The notes: a model not told the origin generated them from the letters alone. A stretch of 52,489 nt of DNA from Citricoccus sp. CH26A (GCF_000224415.1 NZ_AFXQ01000020.1:1-52489); one strand, 5' to 3'; numbered from the stretch's first letter, positions 1-8,748 are shown. Made by a program: numbers and translations.

Positions 1-127
1 CGGAGAAGGTCGTCGGGTGGTTCCGGGCCTCGCGCAGCCAGGTGCGGACCTGCTCGACGGCGGCCGGGGCCAGGTCCTTCAGCGGTCCGGGATCGGGGAC
101 CACCGGGTGGGAGACGTGGATGCTCAT
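1..127 (-). CDS. N-terminal fragment of an unidentified protein (runs off the left edge)
   Basis: Only the first 42 codons are inside the window. The ATG at 127-125 follows GGAG at a 12-base distance. The peptide begins MSIHVSHPVVPDP and continues with an amphipathic stretch, VEQVRTWLREA. It is divergent from the LysR gene at 217, and LysR genes often control the divergent neighbour, so it is a candidate target of that regulator. The short helix loosely resembles the start of actinobacterial proline dehydrogenase/PutA proteins, but this is too little to assign a function. The 89-base gap to the LysR start must hold both promoters. Confidence 0.5.
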   Translation of the reverse strand, partial: MSIHVSHPVVPDPGPLKDLAPAAVEQVRTWLREARNHPTTFS

Positions 128-216
128 ACCGACATTGTTCTCCGTCACATCCTGCACCACCAGCGAACGTTTCCGCAGGGTACCCTTCGGATCAGCCGAA
201 CTGATGGGAGGGCATC

Positions 217-1299
217 GTGCTGGACGTCCGACGCCTGGTGCTGCTGCGTGAACTGTCCATCCGGGGGACCATGACCGCCGTGGCGCGGGCCATGAACCTG
301 GCGCCGTCCTCCGTGTCGGAACAGCTGGCGCTGCTGGAACGGGAGACGAAGACGGTCCTGCTGCGCCGGGCCGGTCGCACGGTGCAGCTCACGGAGGCGG
401 CCCTGGCCCTCGTGGAGCGCACCGACCCGATCCTCGACGCCCTCGAGCAGGCCGAGGCCGCCCTGGCCTCCACGGGCCAGGAGGTCACCGGCCGGGTCAC
501 CCTCGCCGTGTTCCAGTCCGCCGCCCTGACCCTGCTGCCACCGGCGCTGACCCTGCTGCGCACCCGGCATCCGGGGCTGCGGCTCGAGGTGGTCCAGTAC
601 GAGCCCGAGACCGCGCTGCACGAGACCTGGGCGCGAGACTTCGACGTGGTCGTCGCCGAGCAGTACCCCGGGCATTCCGCCCCGCACTGGCCGGGCCTGG
701 ACCGCCGTCCGCTGCTGCGCGACGAACTGCAGCTGGCCGTTCCCTCGTCGCTGGACGTCGATCGGCTGGACGCCGGGCCGGGGATCGAGGTGGGCGCGGG
801 GGCCGGACCGCACACAGCACCGCGCACAGCACCGGGGGCCGGGCCGGACGGGCCGGGGGCCGAACCGCGCACAGCACCGGGGACCGGGCCGGACGGCCGA
901 CGGCCGACGCCCGGTGCCGTGCTGCAGGCGCTGCTCGCGCACCGGCCCCTGCCGTGGGTGATGGAACCCCGCGGCACGGCCACCCGGCACTGGGCCGAAC
1001 AGGTGTGCCGCTCGGCCGGCCACGAACCGGACGTGCGCTACGTGTCCTCCGACCTGCAGTCGCACCTGGCCCTGGTGGAGTCCGGCAACGCGGTGGCCCT
1101 GCTGCCGGGGCTGATGCTGGTGGGCTCCCGGGCCCGGTTGCGGCGGATCCCCCTCGACGGCCGGCCGATGCGCACCGTCTTCACCTCCACCCGGTCCTCC
1201 ACGGCCAGGTCTCCCGCCGTCGTCGCCGTCCGCTCGGTCCTGGAGGAGGCGGCCGGTGACCTCGGGCTGGGGCCGGCGTCCCGGACCGGCTCCGTGTGA
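217..1299 (+). CDS. LysR-family transcriptional regulator with a repeat-containing insertion
   Basis: The GTG start at 217 follows GGAGGG at a 4-base spacing. Residues 1-60 form the LysR winged helix (RRLVLLRELSIRGTMTAVAR, then SVSEQLALLERE). From about residue 85 comes the periplasmic-binding-like effector domain (GRVTLAVFQSAALTLLPPAL; later VESGNAVALLPG). At 360 residues it is longer than the usual 290-310, because about residues 185-230 are a Gly/Ala/Pro/Thr-rich stretch with two near-identical 15-residue units. It is divergent from the fragment at 1-127 and lies 106 bases upstream of the agmatine-deiminase-like gene. The ligand is unknown. The family call is firm. Confidence 0.9.
   Translation: MLDVRRLVLLRELSIRGTMTAVARAMNLAPSSVSEQLALLERETKTVLLRRAGRTVQLTEAALALVERTDPILDALEQAEAALASTGQEVTGRVTLAVFQSAALTLLPPALTLLRTRHPGLRLEVVQYEPETALHETWARDFDVVVAEQYPGHSAPHWPGLDRRPLLRDELQLAVPSSLDVDRLDAGPGIEVGAGAGPHTAPRTAPGAGPDGPGAEPRTAPGTGPDGRRPTPGAVLQALLAHRPLPWVMEPRGTATRHWAEQVCRSAGHEPDVRYVSSDLQSHLALVESGNAVALLPGLMLVGSRARLRRIPLDGRPMRTVFTSTRSSTARSPAVVAVRSVLEEAAGDLGLGPASRTGSV
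809..899 (+). repeat. Direct repeats inside the LysR gene (45-base period)
   Basis: A 34-35-base unit beginning cgcgcacagcaccgggg occurs at 821-855 and again at 866-899, with a partial copy near 809-820. The period of 45 bases keeps the reading frame and adds 15 residues per copy (TAPGxGPDG). It falls in the effector-binding domain, where the family normally has no such segment, so it is probably a disordered loop grown by slippage. Confidence 0.8.
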
Positions 1300-1405
1300 A
1301 GCGCGTCGCACGCTCGCATAGCATGGGAGGTGCCGGCCGCACGGGGCCCCGCCGGCGGCCGCCGTCGCCGGCACATCCCGTGAACGACCTGATGAGAGGG
1401 GATCC

Positions 1406-2602
1406 ATGGACGAGCAGCCCCGGGCGTCATCGGGCCGGGAGGCCTCCTCGGGGACTCCGGCTCCGTCCACGGGCCTCCCGCGGTCATCATCCCCCGGGGC
1501 GCGGTCTCCCGCGGCGGAGCCCCCCGGTTCCGGCACGTTGCTGACCGGCACCACGGAGGACACCTGGCACCTGCCGGCGGACACCGAACCCCAGGAACGG
1601 TTGTGGCTGGCCTTCCCCCGGGACTACTCGCGGATGGGAGCCAGCTCGTGGGAGGTCTCCGGGGCCCGGCGCGCCTGGGCCCGGGTCGCCCACGCGGTGA
1701 TGGACTACGAGCCGGTCACCCTGCTGGTGGACCCCGCCGACCGGCAGATCGTGCACACCTACGTGGACCCCCTGATCCCGGTGGTCCCGCTGTCCATGGA
1801 CAACCCGTTCCTGCGGCTGTCCGGCCCCACCTTCACGGTGGGCGGCGTGGACGGGCGGACCGGTCAGCGCCGGATCGGCATGATCGACTGGGTCTTCAAC
1901 GGCTTCGGCCGCCGCCCGGGCGTCGAGTTCCGGCTGGACGACGTGGCCGGGGGCACCCTGGCCGAGCTGACCGGTGCCCGCCGGCAGCTGTCCCTGCTGG
2001 TCAATGAGGGTGGTGCGTTCATCACCGACGGCGAGGGAACGCTGATCGCCTCCGAGTCCGTGCTCCTGGACCCGGCGCGCAACCCGGGATGGTCCCGCGC
2101 GCACGTGGAGGCGGAGTTCGCCCGGTACACGGACATCCGCAAGGTCATCTGGCTGCCCCGCGGCCTGGCCCGCGACGCCGGCCCGCACGGGGTGGGCGGG
2201 CAGATCGACCAGGTGGTGGCGTTCGCCTCCCCCACCGTGGTGCTGCTGCACTGGCAGGAGAACCCGTCCCACCCGGACCACGAGGTGTCCGTGCAGGCAC
2301 TGGAGATCCTGCAGGGCGAGACCGACGCCCGGGGCCGTCCCCTGAACGTCGCCGCCATCACCGCTCCACTGGCGGAGTCCGACGGCAGGGGCCAGGTGTC
2401 CTGGTCCTACGTCAACGTCCTACCGGTCAACGGGGCCGTGGTGGTGCCGTCCTTCGATGACCCCCATGACGAGGGGGCGCACCAGGTCCTCGAGGCCGCC
2501 TACCCCGGGCGGACCGTGGTGCCGGTTCCCGCGCACCGGTTGTACCGCCGCGGCGTGGGCATCCGCCACGTGGGCCTGCCGCAGCCGACGCGGATGGCCT
2601 GA
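1406..2602 (+). CDS. Agmatine deiminase / peptidyl-arginine deiminase family protein, apparently catalytically dead
   Basis: The start ATG follows a gagaggggatcc leader. Residues 1-50 are a Ser/Pro/Gly-rich tail; residues 55-395 follow the PAD_porph fold: SGPTFTVGG (139-147), EGGAFITDGEGTLIA (201-215), RNPGWS (225-230), VIWLPRGL (247-254), YVNVLPVNGAVVVPSF (335-350). Known enzymes use an RD pair in W-x-R-D-x-GP, a His in GH(V/I)D and a Cys in GGGxHC. Here the matching places read RL (137-138), GQID with Gln266, and GVGIRH with His388. All three catalytic positions are therefore changed, although the fold is kept. It might be a binding protein or a regulator partner. It lies downstream of, and on the same strand as, the LysR gene. 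Confidence 0.82.
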   Translation: MDEQPRASSGREASSGTPAPSTGLPRSSSPGARSPAAEPPGSGTLLTGTTEDTWHLPADTEPQERLWLAFPRDYSRMGASSWEVSGARRAWARVAHAVMDYEPVTLLVDPADRQIVHTYVDPLIPVVPLSMDNPFLRLSGPTFTVGGVDGRTGQRRIGMIDWVFNGFGRRPGVEFRLDDVAGGTLAELTGARRQLSLLVNEGGAFITDGEGTLIASESVLLDPARNPGWSRAHVEAEFARYTDIRKVIWLPRGLARDAGPHGVGGQIDQVVAFASPTVVLLHWQENPSHPDHEVSVQALEILQGETDARGRPLNVAAITAPLAESDGRGQVSWSYVNVLPVNGAVVVPSFDDPHDEGAHQVLEAAYPGRTVVPVPAHRLYRRGVGIRHVGLPQPTRMA

Positions 2603-2605
2603 CGT

Positions 2606-3052
2606 TCAGCGGCCCCCGTCCCCTCCGTGCTTGTGCGTGATGAGCACCGAACAGTGGGCGTGGGCGGCCACGGCGGAGCTGACCGAGCCCAGGAGCAGGC
2701 CGGCGAAGCCCCCGTGACCCCGGTTGCCCACCACCACGAGGGAGGCGTCCTTGCTCAGGTCGCGCAGCACCTGCGCCGGCGGCCCCTCCCGGACCACCCG
2801 TTCCAGCCCCTCGGGCACGTCGTCCCCGAAGGCCGCCGTGATCGCCTGGTCGACGGCCTCCTGGGCCCGGCCGCGGAAGTCCTGGGCATCCGGGGCGGGG
2901 ACCGCTGCCGCCACGACCGACCAGTGCCAGGCCGTCACCACCTTCAGCGGGGCGCCCAGCAATGCGGCCATGCGCCCGGCCTCCTTCAGGGCCTCCACGG
3001 AGGTCTCCGAACCGTCCACGCCGACGACGACCGGCTTCACTGCCTCTCCCAT
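2606..3052 (-). CDS. Universal stress protein, UspA family
   Basis: The 148-residue protein is one UspA domain. It opens with KPVVVGVDGSETS (beta-1 and the ATP-contacting Asp) and ends with the nucleotide loop VVVGNRGHGGFAGLLLGSVS, which fits the family motif G-2x-G-9x-G-(S/T). It is therefore probably an ATP-binding Usp of the cytoplasm, active in dormancy or stress survival. I chose ATG 3052 because the protein aligns from MGEAVKPVVV and GAGAGGGG lies upstream; the open frame continues far further but with non-coding composition. It converges on the deiminase-like gene with only 3 bases between stop codons. Confidence 0.93.
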   Translation of the reverse strand: MGEAVKPVVVGVDGSETSVEALKEAGRMAALLGAPLKVVTAWHWSVVAAAVPAPDAQDFRGRAQEAVDQAITAAFGDDVPEGLERVVREGPPAQVLRDLSKDASLVVVGNRGHGGFAGLLLGSVSSAVAAHAHCSVLITHKHGGDGGR

Positions 3053-3126
3053 CACCACTGCCCCTCTCTGACGTCGGGTCCGGTCCGGCCCTTGGCGCGC
3101 CGTCGGTGAACTCCGGATGTGCGAAC

Positions 3127-3155
3127 ACCGTAGGTCCGCCCGGCGCGCGGGACAA
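3127..3155 (-). promoter_or_regulatory. Probable sigma-70-type promoter of the usp gene
   Basis: On the minus strand, TTGTCC (3155-3150) and TACGGT (3132-3127) are separated by exactly 17 bases. Transcription would start about 85 bases before the usp ATG. Judged by eye only. Confidence 0.5.
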
Positions 3156-3190
3156 TATCCGGCGTCCCGGGCGCAGTCACTCTCTGGTTT

Positions 3191-3307
3191 GGGGGCAGCC
3201 CCTGTACCGGTCCGGGGGCAGCCCCTGTACCGGTCCGGGGGCAGCCCCTGTACCGGTCCGGGCGCAGCCCTGACGCCGGTCCGGGAGCGTCCCCTCAGCC
3301 CCGGTCC
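3191..3307. repeat. Tandem array of a 23-bp unit, five copies
   Basis: Three perfect copies of a 23-bp unit (3191-3213, 3214-3236, 3237-3259) are followed by two degenerate ones (3260-3282, 3283-3307). Each perfect unit holds the palindrome GGGGC-a-GCCCC and the palindrome ACCGGT. The last copy supplies the stop codon and final codons of the SNF2 gene. The array lies upstream of the usp promoter and downstream of the helicase, so it could act as terminator, protein-binding array or simple slippage product. Confidence 0.9.
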
Positions 3308-6300
3308 GGGGCGAACAGCTCGCGGACGTCGTCGGCGGTGATGGTGCTGGAGAACGCGGTGTCCCCGTCGGTGAGGGAGGAGAACAGGGCCGCCTTGCGC
3401 TGCTGCAGGGCCAGCACCTTCTCCTCGATGGTCCCCTCGGCCACCATCCGGTACACCATGACGGTGCGCTCCTGGCCGATCCGGTGGGCGCGGTCCACGG
3501 CCTGGGCCTCGGTGGCCGGGTTCCACCAGGGGTCCAGGAGGAACACGTAGTCGGCCTCGGTCAGGGTCAGCCCGAAGCCGCCGGCCTTGAGGCTGATCAG
3601 GAAGGCCGGGGCGGTGCCCTTCTTGAACTGGCTGATCACCTCGGAGCGGTTGCGGGTGGAGCCGTCCAGGTAGGCGAAGGCCACGCCGCGGTCGGCCAGC
3701 CGGTCCCCCACCCGGGACAGGAACGAGGTGAACTGGCTGAAGATGATCACCCGGTGCCCCTCCGCCACGATCTCCTCCAGGTTCTCCATCAGCTGCTCCA
3801 TCTTGGAGGAGGGCACGGAGGCGTACTCCTCGTCCACGATCGCCGGGTCCAGCGCCAGCATGCGCAGCAGGGTCAGGGACCGGAAGATCACGAAGCGGTT
3901 CTCGTCCATGTTCTGCAGCAGCCCCAGGACCTTCTTGCGCTCGCGCTGCAGCACCTGGTCGTAGAGCCGGCGGTGCTTGGGCACCAGTTCGACGTGGCTG
4001 ACCTGCTCCTGCTTCGGGGGCAGGTCCGAGGCCACGAGCTCCTTGGTGCGCCGCAGCATGAACGGCCGGATCCGCCGCCGCAGCCGCGCCATCCGCTCGG
4101 CGGCGAATCGGGCGCCGTCATCGGAGGGGTCCGGCGTCTCGATCGGCTTGGTGTACTCCTGCCGGAACACCGTGTGTGAGGGGAACAGCCCGGTGGCCGT
4201 CAGGGACAACAGGGCCCACAGGTCGGACAGGGAGTTCTCCATCGGCGTGCCGGTGATCGCCAGCCGGAAGGGCGCGCGGACGTCCCTGGCCGCCTGGTGG
4301 GCCTTGGCCGTACGGTTCTTCACGAACTGCGCCTCGTCCAGCACCAGCCCGTCCCAGTCCAGCGCGGTGTACTGCCCCGAGTCCAGCCGCAGCAGGGTGT
4401 AGCTGGTGACCACGACGTCGGCCCCGGCCACCTCCTCGGCCACCGTCGTCCCGCGCTTGGCGGCGGTGGTGTCCAGCACCCGCAGGTCCAGGCCCGGCAC
4501 GAAGCGCTCGGCCTCCTCCTTCCAGACGGACAGCACCGAGGACGGCGCCACCACCAGGAACGGGGGCGCCACCGGTGGGGGCGGCACGGGTTCGCCGTGG
4601 TCCGGCGGGCGCTGTTCCGCCAGGGGCTCGGCGGGGTGCTGGCCGGGGTGGTCACCGGGGTTGGCGCCGGGGCCGTGAGCGCCGCGCTCGCGCGCCCGGG
4701 CGATGAGGGCAAGGGTCTGGACGGTCTTGCCCAGGCCCATGTCGTCGGCGAGGATCCCGCCGAGTCCGTGGTCGTACAGGAAGCTCAGCCACGCGAAGCC
4801 CTCGAGCTGATAGGGACGCAACCGGGCGTCGAGGCCCTCGGGGACCTCGGGCGTGGGGATCTCGGCCAGGTCCTTGAGCGCGCCCACCGTCTCCTGCCAG
4901 GCCCGGGCCGCCACGGACTCGTGGGCAAGGTCCTCGAACTCCTCCCACAGCGCCACGTCATAGCGCGAGATCCTTGGGCGCTCGGCGCTCCAGTCCCCCA
5001 TCACCTCGGCCTCGTTGATGAGGTCGCGCAGCTTCTGGAAGGAGGGGTGGTCGAGGCGGAACCAGGTGCCGTCCTTGAGCATCAGGGCCTTCTGCCCCTC
5101 CGCCAGGGCCGTGAACACCTCGGTGAAGGGGAACAGCTCCCCGCCGATGGTGATCTCGAAGCCGAGGTCGTACCAGTCGTTGTCCTTCTTCCGCCCGGAC
5201 TCGACCTGGGTGATGCGCACCAGCGGGTCGTCGGTCAGTTCCCGGTAGTCCGGCCTGGACCCGTGCTCGGTCACGCTCACGTGCTCCAGGCCCTGCAGCA
5301 CCGGCAGCACGTTCTCCACGAACCGCGCCGTCTCCATCCCGGCCAGGTGCTGCACCCCGCCCGCGCCGGCGACCGGCCAGTGCTCGCCCACCGCGTCCAG
5401 CACGGCGTCCTCGTGCTCGAGGTCCCGGTCGGCCTCGGGGTTCCGGGCCCGGCCCGAGTACCCCGTGGGGGACCAGCCACCGCGGGACCGGGACCGGCGC
5501 GATTCCAGCGGCAGTTCGCGCCGCGGACCCCAGTACAGCCAGGACCAGTCCAGGCTCGCCCGGTGGTCCTTGCCGTACCGCACGCGCAGCTGCAACTCGG
5601 GGGCGGGCACCTTCGGGAACTCGACGGATCCGTCCGTGCTGGCCACGGGCATCATGCGGGAGAGCCGCGGGTAGACGTCGTAGAAGAACTCCTCCGTCTC
5701 CCCCGCCGGGATCTGCAGCGGCTCGTCCTGCTTCAACAGGTCCAGTACCGGTCGCGGCAGCGTGCGCTCGGCCGGCACCAGTGTCAGGCGCACCGGGGCA
5801 CCCCACTGCGGGGCGTCGTCGGGCACGTCCACCGCGATGAATCCCCCGGTGCCGGCCGCCCGAGCCCCGGGCACCGGTGTCCCGCCGGACTCGACCACGG
5901 GCACCACGGCGAGGTCCGACTCCCCGCGCACGTCCAGGCGCACGCTGGCCGGCCCGGCCAGGACGACCTCGCCGACCACGCCCTGGCCCACGAACTCGAC
6001 CCCGAGCTCCCGGGCGCGGGTGAGCAGTTGCCAGGCAGGCGGTCCGGAGAGCTGGTCCAGCCGCAACGTCTCGTCGTTGCCGAACATCCCCTGGGGACGT
6101 TCGGCGAGGAAGAGGCGGTAGAACTGCCCGAGCAGTTCCACGTGGTCCTCGCGCAGCTGGTGGCGCAGTCCCCCGTACTGGAACTTCTTCCAGGTCAGCC
6201 CACCCTTGATCCAGTTGTCCCGCGAGCCGCGGCGCATCGGACGCAGGTGGACCTGCAGGGCGGCACCGGAGCGCACGTCCGCGACGCTGGCGGCGTGGGC

Positions 6301-6951
6301 GCCCCAGCGTCGGCGCATCTGGTTCTGCGGCTCGGCCATCAGCTCCACGCCGATCCCCACCGGCTCGTCCGAACCGAGGCTCAGGTTCTCCCCGGTGAGC
6401 TCCCCCAGCACCGAGCGCCAGTCCTCGCGTTCGGCCCCCTCCCCCCAGGGGCCGCCGCCGTCCTCACCGTCCCACACGTCCGCCTCGGTGTAGCGGTGCA
6501 CCTGGCCCCAGCCCTGGACCGGGGGTGCAGCGTCCTGCCCGGCCGTCCCCCCGGGCACGGCACGCAGTGCCTGGTGGCGCAGGTGCCGGCGCATCGCCTC
6601 CTCGGTCGCGGCGTAGAGCAGCGCCGCGGCGTGCTTGCAGTCGTTGCGGACCGGGCAGGTGCAGCCACCGCGCAGCGGGCGCCAGGATTCCAGTGCCTCC
6701 GGGGACGACGCCGGCCGGCCGGGCACCAACAGGACGTACGTCTCGTACGGCAACGGGTCGTTGCCCTGCACCGACCCGGTCAGGGTCGCGGACGGGGCGG
6801 ACGTTGCCTCGCCCGCCCCCTCCGGGGCGTCCCACTGCATCGAGGTGACGGCACCCTGGCGGGCGTAGGCCTTGCCCTTGTCTGCCGCCGCGGACCCCAC
6901 CAGGCCAGCGATGTCCTGGTCGGCGACGTACGGCAGCGTGGGGGTGGTCAT
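3295..6951 (-). CDS. SNF2-family DEAD/DEAH-box ATPase with N-terminal SWIM zinc finger
   Basis: The 1218-residue protein is a double-stranded-DNA translocase of the Swi2/Snf2 type. The SWIM zinc finger is C97-x-C99-x5-C105-x-H107. The ATPase core starts near residue 720: DDMGLGKTVQTLALI (Walker A, Lys742), VVVTSYTLLR, LDEAQFVKN (DExx at 872-875), ITGTPMENSLSDLW, then the second RecA lobe with IIFSQFTSFL and the closing motif QAVDRAHRIGQ. A Pro/His-rich linker interrupts the first lobe just after Walker A. Bacterial homologues act in DNA repair or transcription recycling; the exact role is unknown. The start is uncertain: GGAGGG directly abuts ATG 6951, closer than usual, yet no better start is visible. 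Confidence 0.93.
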   Translation of the reverse strand: MTTPTLPYVADQDIAGLVGSAAADKGKAYARQGAVTSMQWDAPEGAGEATSAPSATLTGSVQGNDPLPYETYVLLVPGRPASSPEALESWRPLRGGCTCPVRNDCKHAAALLYAATEEAMRRHLRHQALRAVPGGTAGQDAAPPVQGWGQVHRYTEADVWDGEDGGGPWGEGAEREDWRSVLGELTGENLSLGSDEPVGIGVELMAEPQNQMRRRWGAHAASVADVRSGAALQVHLRPMRRGSRDNWIKGGLTWKKFQYGGLRHQLREDHVELLGQFYRLFLAERPQGMFGNDETLRLDQLSGPPAWQLLTRARELGVEFVGQGVVGEVVLAGPASVRLDVRGESDLAVVPVVESGGTPVPGARAAGTGGFIAVDVPDDAPQWGAPVRLTLVPAERTLPRPVLDLLKQDEPLQIPAGETEEFFYDVYPRLSRMMPVASTDGSVEFPKVPAPELQLRVRYGKDHRASLDWSWLYWGPRRELPLESRRSRSRGGWSPTGYSGRARNPEADRDLEHEDAVLDAVGEHWPVAGAGGVQHLAGMETARFVENVLPVLQGLEHVSVTEHGSRPDYRELTDDPLVRITQVESGRKKDNDWYDLGFEITIGGELFPFTEVFTALAEGQKALMLKDGTWFRLDHPSFQKLRDLINEAEVMGDWSAERPRISRYDVALWEEFEDLAHESVAARAWQETVGALKDLAEIPTPEVPEGLDARLRPYQLEGFAWLSFLYDHGLGGILADDMGLGKTVQTLALIARARERGAHGPGANPGDHPGQHPAEPLAEQRPPDHGEPVPPPPVAPPFLVVAPSSVLSVWKEEAERFVPGLDLRVLDTTAAKRGTTVAEEVAGADVVVTSYTLLRLDSGQYTALDWDGLVLDEAQFVKNRTAKAHQAARDVRAPFRLAITGTPMENSLSDLWALLSLTATGLFPSHTVFRQEYTKPIETPDPSDDGARFAAERMARLRRRIRPFMLRRTKELVASDLPPKQEQVSHVELVPKHRRLYDQVLQRERKKVLGLLQNMDENRFVIFRSLTLLRMLALDPAIVDEEYASVPSSKMEQLMENLEEIVAEGHRVIIFSQFTSFLSRVGDRLADRGVAFAYLDGSTRNRSEVISQFKKGTAPAFLISLKAGGFGLTLTEADYVFLLDPWWNPATEAQAVDRAHRIGQERTVMVYRMVAEGTIEEKVLALQQRKAALFSSLTDGDTAFSSTITADDVRELFAPDRG

Positions 6952-7018
6952 CCCTCCATGGTTTCACGGACGACGGACAGGGTCCGGCTTGCCCGGGCCG
7001 GGCCGTGGGCGGGCCCGT

Positions 7019-8329
7019 TCACTCGGTCCGCTGTGGAGGGGACTGCGCCCCCGGGTCCCCGGGCGCACCGCCGTCATCGGCCCCGTCACCGCCACCCGCA
7101 GCGGCGCCATCGCGCGCCTCCTCGCCGGGCAGCACGCCGTCGCGGGCACCGGACACCCGGGCGGCCACGGTATCCTCCGCGGCCCGTTCGGAACGCTGCC
7201 GCGCCAGCGCTGTTCGGTTCCGGTCCTCCATCCCGCGCAGGTCGGAGGCGATGAACGTGTTGATCCAGCGGGACTGCGGGTCGGCGTCGACCATGACCGC
7301 CTTCAGCAGCAGCGTGGCGGGCAGGGCGAGGATGGCGCCGAGCGGACCGAGGATCCAGGCCCAGAACAGCAGGGACAGGAAGGAGACGGTGGGGATCACG
7401 CCCACGGCATCGCCCGTGAACTTGGGCTGGATGATCGACTGCAGCACGAAGTTCAGGACGGAGTAGGCCACGACCACGGCGAAGAACGCACCCCAGCCGC
7501 CCTCCACCAGGCCGAGCAGCGCCGGCGGGACCATGCCGATGATGAATCCGATGTTGGGGATGTAGTTGGTCAGGAAGCTCAGCACGCCCCAGACCCAGAT
7601 CATCGGGACGCCGATGACGGCCAGCGCGGCGACGTCCAGCGCGGCGACGATCAGCCCGAAGACCGTGGTGACGACCCAGTACCGCCGCACCCCCTGGGCG
7701 AACGCGGTCAGCGCCTGGCCGAGCTCGTAGTCGGCGGTGTTCAGAAGCGCGATCCGCCGCTCCACGGCCACGGAGTCCATGGCCAGGAAGAACACGGCCA
7801 TGATGACGGTGGCCAGCAGGCCGATGATGGCGGTGACGTTGGACAGGACCGCGGTGAGCAGGCCGGTCGCCGTGGACACCACGGTGGACATGTTCAGCCC
7901 GGAGAGCTGCTGGATGACCATGTCCGGGGTGACGCCGAAACTGCCGATCCAGTTCACCATGCCGAAGTAGATGTTGGTGAACTCCGCGCTGTACTCCGGC
8001 AGCGCCATCACCAGTTCCGAGGCCGACCACAGGATCAGGGCCAGGAACACGATCAGCACGACCACCACGATCAGCACGGTCACGGAGGCCCCGAGGAAGC
8101 GATTGACCCCCCGGTGGATCATCCACGCCTGCAGCGGGTAGGCGATGATCACCAGGTTCAGGCCGAGGAACACCGGCCCGATGATGCCCTGCAGCCCCTG
8201 GACGAACTGCAGCGCGATGACCAGCCCGGCCAGGCACAGCACGATGACGAGGAATCGCGGCCACACCCGGCGGGTCCTGTCCTCGACCGTCTCCCCCATT
8301 GCCGCGTCCGCGGCCTGCGCCTTTTCCAC
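7019..8329 (-). CDS. AI-2E family (PerM/YdiK-like) transporter
   Basis: The 436-residue membrane protein has about eight hydrophobic segments and the family hallmarks WGVLSFLTNYIPNIGFIIGM and PKFTGDAVGVIPTVSFLSLL near the C-terminal helices. The last 60 residues are a charged, Gly/Ala-rich cytoplasmic tail. Family members export small molecules or act as Na+/H+ antiporters; the AI-2 link applies only to some. I chose GTG 8329 over ATG 8299 because a TAGACT -10 box lies only 7 bases before the GTG, which suggests a leaderless message, and neither start has a good ribosome site. It runs in the same direction as the SNF2 gene but is separated from it by 67 bases. Confidence 0.9.
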   Translation of the reverse strand: MEKAQAADAAMGETVEDRTRRVWPRFLVIVLCLAGLVIALQFVQGLQGIIGPVFLGLNLVIIAYPLQAWMIHRGVNRFLGASVTVLIVVVVLIVFLALILWSASELVMALPEYSAEFTNIYFGMVNWIGSFGVTPDMVIQQLSGLNMSTVVSTATGLLTAVLSNVTAIIGLLATVIMAVFFLAMDSVAVERRIALLNTADYELGQALTAFAQGVRRYWVVTTVFGLIVAALDVAALAVIGVPMIWVWGVLSFLTNYIPNIGFIIGMVPPALLGLVEGGWGAFFAVVVAYSVLNFVLQSIIQPKFTGDAVGVIPTVSFLSLLFWAWILGPLGAILALPATLLLKAVMVDADPQSRWINTFIASDLRGMEDRNRTALARQRSERAAEDTVAARVSGARDGVLPGEEARDGAAAGGGDGADDGGAPGDPGAQSPPQRTE

Positions 8330-8445
8330 GACCCGCAGTCTACGGCGCGGCCCCGACGCGTCGCCTGCCGGACCTGCGCAGGCGACGCGCCCCTGCGGCC
8401 CCTGCCCATCCGACGGATGAGACGGCCACCGGCCCTGACGGGGCC

Positions 8446-8748
8446 TCAGCGCAGGCCGGGACCGCCCCCGAGGGCGGCCGCGCGCCGGATCCGGTGCATG
8501 GCCTGCCCCTCGCGGTGGTCGATGCCGACGCCGGGGCGCTGGCCCATCCCTGACCCCGTGCCGGAGCCGGCCCCTGAACCGGGGTGGCGCTGGGCGCCGG
8601 CGCCCACGCGGATCGCGGACGGCCCGAGGAGGGCGCGGAACGCCCGGCCCAGGCTCCAAGGGGGTGCCGGCTTCGCGGGCTGGCGGGCAGGGCGGGGCAG
8701 GTCCCGGGAGGAGTGGTCGGCCGGGAGCGCGACGGTGGATCGCAGCAT
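8446..8748 (-). CDS. Small hypothetical protein divergent from the ArsR-like gene
   Basis: The 100-residue protein is Arg/Pro/Gly-rich with no recognisable domain or membrane segment. ATG 8748 follows GGAG at a 9-base spacing; the ATG at 8757 touches the same GGAG and is less likely. It is divergent from the ArsR-like gene, and the 38-bp dyad lies between them, so it could be the regulated target. The middle (GSGAGSGTGSGMG) is low complexity. It might instead be a chance open frame in GC-rich DNA. Confidence 0.45.
   Translation of the reverse strand: MLRSTVALPADHSSRDLPRPARQPAKPAPPWSLGRAFRALLGPSAIRVGAGAQRHPGSGAGSGTGSGMGQRPGVGIDHREGQAMHRIRRAAALGGGPGLR

Noticed and set aside
3191-3307. CRISPR-like array
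   Set aside because: The units are directly adjacent with no unique spacers, and no cas genes are present.
4297-7254. A 985-codon open frame on the plus strand
   Set aside because: It is antisense to the SNF2 gene, whose helicase motifs are unmistakable; long antisense frames are usual in DNA with GC-rich third positions.
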